Shown piece by piece: positions 1 to 9,949 of a stretch of DNA of 64,000 bases. Source of the DNA: Hofstenia miamia (lineage: Eukaryota; Xenacoelomorpha; Acoela). Position numbers and translations under genes: made by a program. The stretch is from assembly GCA_004352715.1 (NCBI GenBank), contig SCFE01000049.1:2169733-2233732 (forward strand), read 5' to 3'. The first letter of the stretch is position 1, and every line of letters starts with the position of its first letter. A model generated the notes under the pieces. That model ran no database searches. It was not told the origin of the DNA and saw only the letters and a list, made by a program, of their open reading frames with translations.

Positions 1-480
1 TTCTTGTTTAAATCGCGCTATTTCACTTTGTTGTAAAACATGTAATGAACTTGCCAACACTTATTTTGGAGCAAATCAATTTAGTTTTCCTCTGCTTAGT
101 GGTGTGCAATTAAAGTGATTCAAATTTCTTAAGATGTTTGTTTATGTCTATCTAGAAACAATAAGCAGGCAGTCTTAATTTAGAGAGCAATTAGTTCATG
201 TATTTTCGCCTGATTTCCAAGCTCTTTACAACATCTTGGAGAACTTCAATAGCTCTTTCACATGTTTTAATATTAAAAAAAACTATTCCATAATATACCA
301 GTATTAATAAATTACAAAGCTCTTTTTTATATAGCAACTAATGCTCAAACTAATGCAGCATATATGACACGATTGAATTTATGTTACAATATATTTATTA
401 TTATTTAAGCAATGATTGTAGTCAGGCTAGATTTTTTGCAAAAAAATGGAAAATATATTCAATTGAATGTAGTATACGTT

Positions 481-503
481 ATATATATATATATATATAT
501 ATA
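481..503. repeat. TA dinucleotide microsatellite
   Basis: About 11 uninterrupted AT units in AT-rich non-coding sequence. No associated gene. Confidence 0.9.
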
Positions 504-743
504 AATCATGTATCTTATTGTGCCAAATATTGATAAATGTGAAATCACCAATTATTCAATATATTATGATACAATTATGAAATTTTTCTTTCAAATCAAT
601 ATTGGAATGCCAGGTTAAGCCTAAATATGTTAAACAGATACATTATTGCTTGAATATGGGTAGAACAAGCTATGAAATTGCAAATTATTCAAAAACTGCT
701 TATGAAATTGATTTGAAACTGGGCGGAATCGCTTTCTAATATG

Positions 744-1943
744 GTTTTATATCTAAAACCTTTTAGAATCATATAAACTTGGTATTTGCCAAAGTGTTTG
801 GTTTGGGGCCAGGATGTCAGGAAACATAGAAAGTATGTAGAAATAATATAAAATGAGAAATTTTTTAATAAGTTATGATACAATTATATGATTTTTATTT
901 CAAATTTTACATCTAAAAAAGCCCTTTACAGTAGTCTACTATATTTCCGTTCGTGATTTTTATCAGTTAGCCCATCCCAATTTTAGAGAACATTCGCCAA
1001 TATCTCAGTGAGTTTTCATTGTATGGACTTTGCACCTAGTGCATTCGATTGCAAATTAAATTTTACATCTAAAAAAGTTTATATGATAAGAGCCACGAGA
1101 CGCCTTGGCGCCGAGAAGTTTCTTATATTAAATAATATATTAATGTAGAATGATGTATATGAAAATAATATGTTAATATAGGATGATTGAAAATCGATGA
1201 ACATTGACACATGCAGCTATTAATTAGCAAGAGAATGATAGAATTTTTATGACTATAGCGTCAAAATTGACTTTGCAGTAGCCTTCTGAATTGTGACCAC
1301 CGCATTTTTAAAATCAGTTTGCTATAGACAGGCCAAAGGAATTTNTTATATCTAAAACCTTTTAGAATCATATAAACTTGGTATTTGCCAAAGTGTTTGG
1401 TTTGGGGCCAGGATGTCAGGAAACATAGAAAGTATGTAGAAATAATATAAAATGAGAAATTTTTTAATAAGTTATGATACAATTATATGATTTTTATTTC
1501 AAATTTTACATCTAAAAAAGCCCTTTACAGTAGTCTACTATATTTCCGTTCGTGATTTTTATCAGTTAGCCATCCCAATTTTAGAGAACATTCGCCAATA
1601 TCTCAGTGAGTTTTCATTGTATGGACTTTGCACCTAGTGCATTCGATTGCAAATTAAATTTTACATCTAAAAAAGTTTATATGATAAGAGCCACGAGACG
1701 CCTTGGCGCCGAGAAGTTTCTTATATTAAATAATATATTAATGTAGAATGATGTATATGAAAATAATATGTTAATATAGGATGATTGAAAATCGATGAAC
1801 ATTGACACATGCAGCTATTAATTAGCAAGAGAATGATAGAATTTTTATGACTATAGCGTCAAAATTGACTTTGCAGTAGCCTTCTGAATTGTGACCACCG
1901 CATTTTTAAAATCAGTTTGCTATAGACAGGCCAAAGGAATTTC
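744..1943. repeat. About 600-bp near-identical duplication around a single N
   Basis: Bases 744-1344 are repeated at 1346-1943 with essentially one indel difference (an extra C near 971 against 1570). The two copies meet at a lone N at 1345. The near identity and the N make an unmerged contig overlap or a haplotype duplicate more likely than a real tandem duplication. Confidence 0.85.
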
Positions 1944-1983
1944 CATTTAGTAACAGAATGTGTTTTGTAATAAAAATGTAACC

Positions 1984-2100
1984 AGTTTGCCACGTAAATT
2001 AAGTAATGACTTGACGAATTCAAATTGCGTTCCAATGCCACGTAAATTCCCCGACTTTGCCACCAAAAAACGAAAATGCAACATGGCTTTGCTATTGGGG
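1984..2100. mobile_element. MITE fragment, right end with terminal repeat
   Basis: This stretch matches 47020-47146 almost base for base in alternating blocks (GTTTGCCA, AATTTAAGTAATGAC-like, TTCCAATGCC, ACTTTGCCACCAAAAAA). It ends at 2072-2100 with a sequence whose reverse complement begins CCCCAATAGCAAAGCC, the same as the left terminus at 46765 of the complete copy. The left half is missing; the homology stops just after the block duplication ending at 1943. No transposase is encoded, as expected for a non-autonomous element. Confidence 0.6.
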
Positions 2101-2270
2101 AATATTCGACGTATAAAACAATTCTTGGAAAGTTGTTACAAAAAGTGAGTTTCTATTATTTCTTTGAAAAACATTGAATTATGATTTCTAACATCACTTT
2201 CTGTTATCTCATCAATGTTTGTTTTACCAGATCTTAACATTACTCTAATTTCAGCTCAATAAGCAACATC

Positions 2271-3545
2271 TTAAAACTTAAGGTTTTCTTTTGTCATGTT
2301 AGACCAAATTATATCCATTCCGCGTGAGAATAATGCAATAGTTGGGATTGACATTTTGGTTATGACTTGTTTGATCATAGTAATTTGTTTATGAATTGGT
2401 TTTCCGTTATGTAGTAATTGAGATAATGTGTGAGACGAATCAACATATAGTCTTTTGTCATTGTTGTGTTTTTTGATTTTGTCTACTGCCAATTTATATT
2501 TTTCTGTTTTTGTATAACTGAATAATGTGATGCAGTTGTTGTGATAGTTGACGTTATCTAAACATTTGACGCCATCATTAATGGCATGATTGCAGATAAC
2601 TTGATACTGGTAGGGGGTGTGCACAAGTAATTGTCAGTTGATATGTTTTCAAATAATGATTCATTCTGAAGCAAAGCTTCATTCAACCACACTAAGCTGT
2701 AAGTAACTGGGAAGTTATGTTGTGCTTTATTGATTGAAGACCAAAAGTCGTTGCTTAAGCCATGTTTTTATAGTTGGGCTTGTATTGGTTTTTGAATAAA
2801 GAATTTTGCTGGTGCACATTCAACATCTAAACTTAGTAATTGTAGTGGTTGAATAAGAATATTTAGTTCTTACTTCGTGAAAAATTCTGTTGCAAAGAAA
2901 GTTTTTATATTTTCAGTATCGCATTGTTTAGTAGGACCATATTGACGAGGAATGATGACATCTTTTTCGTAAGGTAATGTGGGAATTTTAGTAATTAAGA
3001 ATTTTTCATCTACTACTGAAAGCCATTTTTCTAAGTGGGATGGAGGTTTGATGCCAATTTTTTCTAATTTAACCTTTTCAATTCCTAGTTGTGTAATTGT
3101 GGTGATAAGGTGATTGTACTTTTTTGTAAAAGAATTTCTTATTGTTCCAGTTCTATTGGACTCAAGGGAACTTTTCTGTAATAACAATATTGGATGACAC
3201 ACTGTTCTGAATAAGAGATTTATTGAAATATACATCTTTATTATATTTGCAAGTTACGTAATGCTTCTGAAGACATTTGTAAAGTAAATCATTATGATTA
3301 TCTGCTAATTTCCTCATATATTGTTGTCGCACTTGTTTGGAGTCTTTAGGTATTCTATTAAATAGATCATCTGTGGATAGAGGTAATAAATTTCCTGATT
3401 GCATGGAATATCTGGTTTCACTGGTTGCGCCCCACATATATTTGCAAACATGATTGGAAAAAATAGTAATGTCATTGTAGTCAATTCCAAGCTTGAAACA
3501 CAAGATTGTTGTGGAAATTATATCTGTGATGTGAATTGACAAACT
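2271..3545 (-). pseudogene. Orphan fragment of a retroelement ORF3 (element K)
   Basis: Three overlapping minus-strand frames together match the middle and C-terminal half of the ORF3 of elements A, B and D. The first (3542 to 3162) carries KYMWGATSET, found in the same context in A and B. The second (3235 to 2870) matches the region around EKW...D..FLITKI, which in A reads EKWG...DDECFLVKIKI. The third (2624 to 2271) contains HNGKPIHKQ and IALFSRGMDIIWS, corresponding to HGKPINVQ and IMLFSGVNDIVWT in A. Frames shift between blocks, so it cannot be translated as one protein. No LTR, gag or pol accompanies it, and divergence is clearly greater than between A, B and D, so it is an old relic or a separate lineage. 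The molecular role of ORF3 is unknown. Confidence 0.75.
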
Positions 3546-3683
3546 AATCTAGTTTATAATCATATTTATAAAGGGCTTTTTTCTACTGGAATGCTAATTA
3601 ATAACCAATTTTTAGCTTTCATGGATATGTGAGAAACTGCGATTTCAAATTTTGTGGCTTTTGATATATTATGAAGCCCCAAA

Positions 3684-3745
3684 GTGAATTACCAACCAAA
3701 CAAGAAAAAAAATTGTGAATTACCAACCAAACAAGAAAAAAAATT
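3684..3745. repeat. 31-bp perfect tandem duplication
   Basis: The unit starting GTGAATTACCAACCAAACAA occurs at 3684-3714 and again at 3715-3745. Two copies only, in non-coding DNA; it may be real or an assembly slip. Confidence 0.9.
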
Positions 3746-4140
3746 TCATGAGTTAATCACTAAAAGAAATAGTATGTGTTTAGAGAGGCAAATCCTATTA
3801 ACTATGTAGTAGTGGAAGTTGGGCAACATGAAGAATCATGAGCATTGGCAGAGAGCGTTGAGATGAATATCAAAATCATAGGCCCATTCAACATCGGAGT
3901 TTGAAATTGGGAGCCAAGTAGGTATTTATTTGCTAGTATCCTAAAAGGTAATTCAAGTACTAAGACCTAGAGCAAAATTATTACTACATTCATTAATATT
4001 TCACAATGCTTAATGTGTTTTGAAAAAAATGAAAAAAATTTCTAGTGAATATTTAGAATTCAAACATTGACATACAACATTAATAATTACTGAATATTTC
4101 AAATTTATATATTGAATACCAATATTTCAAATATATTCAT

Positions 4141-4142
<2 letters not shown>

Positions 4143-4195
<53 letters not shown>
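4143..4195. repeat. TA dinucleotide microsatellite (about 26 units)
   Basis: Uninterrupted AT alternation, the longest in the window. Confidence 0.95.
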
Positions 4196-4200
<5 letters not shown>

Positions 4201-4419
4201 GCGTATTATCTACATCTATTAAGATCTTGCAATCAAATACGTTTTGAAATTTTATTTTTGAAACCGCACATACAGTAAGAAAAATTTTAAAGAGAAGAAC
4301 TGGCTGTGTAATTAATATCATAATTAATTATAGTGTTACTTGATATATCCTTATATTGAAAATACCACATTTTTGCCATAATTTGTGCATTAGTCAATCT
4401 GTTTGAAACCTGGCCCCAA

Positions 4420-4585
4420 TAAACAATAAAACGTTTGAGAACTTATTATAACACGTCTTAAATGGTTTAGAAGACGTTTAGAAATGACATCTATGTCAAG
4501 TGTAGAAGACGTCTTTAAGCCGTTTAGAAATGGTTTAGATGACATTTAGAAGACGTCTAGAAGGCGTTTAGAAGACTTTTTGATT
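4420..4585. repeat. Degenerate GTTTAGAAGACG repeat cluster 1
   Basis: The segment iterates GTTTAGAAGACG, GTTTAGAAATG and ACGTCTAGAAGGC at 11-24-bp spacing, with the palindrome AGACGTCT inside several units. A second cluster in the same orientation lies near 5340-5520. No coding potential. Confidence 0.75.
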
Positions 4586-4969
4586 TCATTTGACAATTGC
4601 AAACGCGGAAATTTATTTCACATTATTCCTCATGTTGGTTTAATTTGACGTATTCAATATTGAAAGCGCCTGTTTACATGGTTTCTTTTTGCTGATATTT
4701 ATCAAACAATATAAAAAATAATAGGCCAACGTCAGTCATTTAGCTAACCTAATTAACACAGACCAGGTGTTTGCTGTAATTATTGCTGGTATTTAAGCGA
4801 CAATGCCAAATATTATAAAAAAAGCCCCAGAAATTTTGGGTAAAGAAATGCGGTTTAGAAAATGACATTAGTTTTTCATATCAATGTTGTATTCTTGCAG
4901 TCTTAGTGGTGTAGTACCCTATATAATATTTAGCGTTGTTTTCTAAGGTAATATACATACATGTGCATA

Positions 4970-4999
4970 TATAAATATATATATATATATATATTTATA
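4970..4999. repeat. TA microsatellite ending at a sequence join
   Basis: An (AT)n run flanked by TATAAATAT runs directly up to the single N at 5000, so the contig break was probably caused by this repeat. Confidence 0.8.
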
Positions 5000-5230
5000 N
5001 TTTGGGTCGGGTTCGAGTACAAAGATTAGATTTATTATTTATAAAATATTGATGTTATTCACATCTTGAACTGAGAAAGATCCAAGACGTTAAGTAATAA
5101 GAATGAATTGCTGTTTCTCCGTTAGAAAATGATTGATGTTAATGATCATTTGATTGGAGAAAGATAGACAATGTTTCGGGTAGAGTTTCAGGTACTAAAT
5201 TTATAGATCGCGTTGGGTGCGGAAGGTAAA

Positions 5231-5251
5231 TATATATATATATATATATAT
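5231..5251. repeat. TA dinucleotide microsatellite
   Basis: About 10 TA units between AAGGTAAA and TGCAATAG. Confidence 0.9.
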
Positions 5252-5339
5252 GCAATAGCAATCTGCCTTTATGTGGACCAAATTGTAACAAACATTTGGT
5301 AATTGTTAAGAAAACTCTTATGCATTTCCTAAAAGTAGC

Positions 5340-5525
5340 TTAAAATTACTTAGAAAACATCTAGTAATGGTTTAGAAGACATCTAGAAAACGTTTAGGAG
5401 CCGTTTAGAAGACATTTCAGAGCATTATTTGGCCGACACTAGATGGCATTCAGTAACGTTTAGAAATAGTGTTCTATATAAAGTTTAGAAGACGTTTAGA
5501 AAAAATGTTAGAACGTCACTTGATA
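5340..5525. repeat. Degenerate GTTTAGAAGACG repeat cluster 2
   Basis: Units such as GGTTTAGAAGACATCTAGAA, CCGTTTAGAAGACATTT and GTTTAGAAGACGTTTAGAAA recur here, matching cluster 1 near 4420-4585. The roughly 0.8 kb between the clusters carries no ORF. The pair could be subterminal repeats of a non-autonomous element. Confidence 0.7.
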
Positions 5526-6402
5526 TTATAAATCCCAATTTATTGTATTTAGTCTTTGTTTCTTTTTTTCTATTTTTGTTTGATTTTCTGCCTTTTATGC
5601 CACACTTACTATATAACTATGCCCAATTCAACCAATATTAAATAATCAGGGCAGCCATTTTGATAATTTTAAAGAAACTGAGATTTCTAAAAATGAACAG
5701 ATAAGTTAGAAATATAGTTTATATTTCAAAATCAAATTTAGAGTATAATTACATGAAGTAAAGTCACTCTCAAGGTTAAAGTTCAACCAATCTACAACAG
5801 CAAAATGAATTTCATGGCACACAGCTCCCTCCCTTGCCTGCCCCTACATATATATTTCATAAGAAAATTCAGAAAAATTCACTGAAAATATAAATTCCAA
5901 ACAAGGTAATGAATAAATAAGACATTGCGCTGATTTAGTGCTTAAGGCTAAATAACAGGCCCCTCACAATCATCTTAGAAATCATAATCTTAGAAAACAA
6001 TTTTTGACAAGTTTCTTATCTCTCACTAGTGTGGCTGATGCAGATGAAATATTTCTGATATAAATGAGCAGTAATAATATTAATTATGTATAGAAGACAT
6101 ACTTCTTCATATATTCTTTAATTTTGAAAAGAAATAACACCCTTATAATTGAGATATTAGAGTTACTGGATTAGCCTCATCCCATCCCAAAACCACATTT
6201 GTTAATTTAAGATTAGGCAATGTAAATGTTGTACATACTAAAAATACTTATATAAATTCTTCCTCAAATGAATTCATTTTCAAGAGGAAATACAAACAAT
6301 AATACATAAATACAAATATTTAATCGTTATTAAGAATTAAAAACAACAAAATTATGCAAAATAGTAAATTTCAAATCTCAATATAAACTCATTTAAAATT
6401 TA

Positions 6403-8768
6403 TTAAAAGTAAATTGCATGGCTGTAAATATCATTAACATTTGATTCGTTGTGGCTCTGAGATTGTTGCTTCTGTTTTAAATCAATTGAATGCCAAGTTT
6501 GTGTTGACTTGTTTTCCTTTTGAAATGCAATACACATAAATATATCAAAGTTATTTGTAAATATAATATCAAGTAAAAGCTTTGTTGATGCACCCAGCAT
6601 AAATGTTATAAAAAAAATTATAAAAAGATGATAGTAATTGTATTCACCTTTTTTGGAAGCTTGAATTAATTTAATAAACGGCACGTATTCATCTTCTTTA
6701 TGTAGTAGAGTATGCAGATTTCCTTTGGTCGTCAAGACTGTAATTGTAGAGTGTTCAAACTCTATTTTCCCATCTGTTTTTATCACGTCACAACAGAATA
6801 TTGGACATATCACTTCAATATAAATTTCTTCAATTTTGACATATATATAGCCTAATCCTGATTCTTGAAACTATAATAATGTTTGCAGAAATTATTTAAG
6901 AAGTTTTCATTGAATATGTGAAGTTTCAAAGTTTTCCAAATAAAACAAATGATCACTGTAACTTCTTTTTCTACAAAATTTTTTTGCATAATAATTATTG
7001 TTTACTTTCAAATCAACAATCACCCTGTCCCATGCAATGTTAAATAGCCGTTCTCCAGAATTATATTTTAGTATATTTGCAGAAATATTTGTTGATTTTA
7101 TAGAATGCACGAAACAGATTGACATACAATTTGCATTTAACTCAAAAATATTGTTACTGAATTCCAGGTTATCAGCAACAGCAGAGTATAAGAAATAGGA
7201 AAACCGCTTGTTCCACATAAATTCCGAATTGTGAATCCAAACTGTTGGGATCTTGTCTAAATTTAAAATACTCTTGAAATGTTCGTTATGTGTGAAAGTA
7301 CAAGATGATACATTGGTGGAAATATTACTAGTTCCATACAATATATGATCACCCTTCGAATTTCCCTGAAATGTTGACCTGAAAATCAACATTTTGTCAA
7401 TCGAAATCTTTAACAAAACCTTGAAATATCTGTTCCATTCAAAATTGCAGTGCCCTAAGCTCCAAACTGTTAAATTGCAAACATTTTGCGAAGAAAAAGA
7501 GAGAGCTGACTTGAAATTTTCAGTGTATTTAAAACTACAATGTGTTATATCACAGAACTTTTCATAAGTTCCAAGTATTATGTAAACGAATTTATGATTC
7601 TTATGAAATGTTGAGGTTAACACACTCATTTTATCAAACAAAGTTTTAAAGAAAGTCTGAAACTATTTGTTATTTTCAAAATTGCAATTTGCTACACTCA
7701 AAGCTGTTGAACTTTCATAGCGTGGCGTATAGTTTTTGTAAATACTTTGAGAATAAACATTGAAAGTTGAATTAAAATTTATATTTTCTGTAAAATTGGA
7801 ATATGTTATAGTGAGATTTTCAACACTTCCAAGCATTATGAATTTAAAATTCCTGTTGTCATGAAACATTGTGTTGAACATTATCAAGTTGTAAATTAAG
7901 AATTGAAAAAAGGTTATCAACTCTGAGTTGTCAATAAAATTGCAATGCTTTATGCACAAATTTGTTGAATTGTAATAGAGCAAAGAATTGTTTTCCTTGA
8001 AGAATTTGGCAATAGAAAGTATCGCTTTAAATTCAAAATTATGTTCGAAATCACAAGATTCCAAAAGGAAGGATGATATGAAGCATACACTAAATATGTT
8101 GCTGAATTTCTGGTTATTCTTAACTGTCGATTTATGCATTTCAACATTTCCAACATCAACCAAAAATAGTTCTCCGAAGCGTCTGTTATTTTCAAAATAA
8201 CAGTTTATTATATAAAATCTGTAGAACTACCATTAAACAAAATTTCAAAATCATGAATATAGCTAAAGGAAGAATTGGAAATATTAACTTTACCATCCTG
8301 TATAAGCATGTAGGTCGGTACATTTGGCTTAAGCTTTGTACTGTTATAACTCCTAAATGTGCAATTGTGGATTGTTAATGAGCTGGTATTTACTAATAGC
8401 TTTTTATAAATAAACCAAGTAGTATTTTTTAGAAAAAGCTTTTTGCACATTATAGGTTTATAATCTCTTGTAATGATTACATTTTCTATATGGAGGTTAT
8501 AACCAGGAAGAAGCTTGTCTGTTTTAAGCACAGCTTTCAGTGTAATTCCAACCAAGTTCATATCATTTCCTGAAACAGTGACTCTAACATCACCTAACAT
8601 GCATGGATTACTCTTTAAAAGGTTTGTGGAGCAGTTTTTAAGAAGATGCAATGCTCCTAAATGGAAAAGGATACCAGTAAATATTGAAAACAGCATGTTT
8701 CCAACGAAAAATTTAAGAGGGAAAAATAATTGCCAATTGATTAAATTTCTGCAACACAATAATTGCAT
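6403..8768 (-). pseudogene. Membrane-anchored right-handed beta-helix protein, broken
   Basis: Four minus-strand blocks (8768-8208, about 8214-7663, 7662-6907 and about 6870-6403) read as one intronless protein of roughly 750 residues. A hydrophobic N-terminal segment (from the second Met, near 8696: MLFSIFTGILFHLGAL) looks like a signal peptide. The body repeats short rungs with the pattern C/S-x-F-x-x-N about every 24-35 residues (SCDFEHN, HCNFIDN, NCNFENN, HCSFKYTE, HCNFEWN, SCTFTHNE, NSEFMWN, NNIFELN), typical of a right-handed parallel beta-helix. Near the C-terminus is one membrane span (HLFIIFFITFMLGAS) and a short hydrophilic tail, giving a type I cell-surface topology. A one-base frameshift near 8210 moves the reading into INCYFENN; in-frame stops occur at 7663-7665 (TAG), 6907-6909 (TGA) and twice just below. 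It is a pseudogene or carries sequence errors. Ligand and function are unknown. Confidence 0.7.
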
Positions 8769-9949
8769 GAAGTAGCTTTTAATAAAATTTAATAATAATA
8801 ATTATTATTTATCAATAAAATACATTATTTTAAATATATAAATTGTGAAAACAGTGAATAAATCAATTTTTTCACAAAGGCAGTAATGTCGTAATCCCGG
8901 ATGAGCACTTCAGTTCCAGGTTTGAAATCCTGTAAATTGCTAGTAGCTCTATACGATCATATCCTATAACGACAAATATATTTCTATCAATGAGCGTCCA
9001 ATGCATAACTTCGTGACAGAAAAACTATAATTTTTTTAAGTTGTATACAACTTAGGCGTGGAAACAGGGTCAACATTTTTGCACTTGATACATGGTGGAT
9101 GTGCCCCATTCGACCCGTCTTTTTACATTGGACCCAACTTGCTTCACTGCTTGAGCATTGAGAAGGAATTGCATGCTTCACAAATACTTGGCAATTTAAA
9201 TACAAAAAATAATAACATGAATTTATTAAAATGGGAAAATATATTATAATAGTAAGAAAACGAATATCTCTGGGTCCACTCCCGATCATTTAAGATTTTA
9301 TCTTGTAATCCAAACCGATTACAATCTCTTTCCTTAAAAAATTTGAGTAGGCAGACTAAAATCTATGAAAATTTCTGCATTATGAAATACAAGTTAATGT
9401 GTAAGGCAGAGTAGAAAGTTTCAATAATGATTCGCGTGTTGGCCAGTAGTGTGAAAAATAAACGCCTTGCAATGTAGTATTTTTCATGCGACAACCACTA
9501 TCACATACCACCCAGTACTCATTCAATCAAAGTAATTAATGTCCCAAATATTGGAAGAGCCAAAGAGGTGGTATGCTGAAAAAAAGCATTTCACCGCCAG
9601 TTACGTGACTAGTTTCCAACCCTGAGCTAAATGTTGTGTAGCATTTCTTAAAAGACTTAAAGAATTCAATTAACCCCAAACTTCCCATCGTTGTTCACAT
9701 CTTGAAACAATTTTCTCTACTTAATGTATTAGCAAAGTTTTAGCACATATTTATGCTCAACATATCAGTTAAATAAAAATTTTCCAGGGCTGAGTACAGT
9801 TATTTAAAATTTTCCAAGGGAAATTTTGGGTGAATAATTTCAAAAGTGCGGTTAAATTTGCGGTTTTTATTTTACGATTTATTCTTCATAGACTCACCAA
9901 TTCATTAATTTACTTGATTTCTGTCAATCATTCCCTAGTAAGATAATAA
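8769..9949. other. AT-rich non-coding DNA
   Basis: No coding region can be supported. A 100-residue minus frame around 8987-9289 and a 63-residue plus frame overlap each other and neither resembles a known protein. No repeats match other parts of the window. Confidence 0.5.

Larger units (their letters stand above)
1..1983. other. AT-rich non-coding DNA
   Basis: I see no gene here. The short open frames are incidental and one of them is simply repeated by the block duplication at 744-1943. A TA microsatellite lies at 481-503. The only other structure is the near-identical block duplication around the single N at 1345, listed separately. Confidence 0.6.
3546..6402. other. Non-coding region with microsatellites and short-repeat clusters
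   Basis: No coding region is supported. The stretch holds the 31-bp duplication, TA microsatellites (4143-4195, about 4976-4994, 5231-5251), a lone N at 5000 and two clusters of GTTTAGAAGACG-type repeats, all described separately. The apparent 64-residue frame over 4127-4321 is only the translated TA repeat. Confidence 0.6.

Noticed and set aside
4127-4321. 64-residue frame ending in alternating I-Y residues
   Set aside because: It is a translated TA microsatellite.
6998-8775. Plus-strand open frames within the beta-helix gene
   Set aside because: They are shadows of the minus-strand coding blocks and lack any repeat or domain pattern.
8987-9289. A minus-strand frame with W-V-Q-C and several Cys/His, considered as a PHD finger
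   Set aside because: The Cys/His spacing does not fit and the frame shows no other domain sequence.
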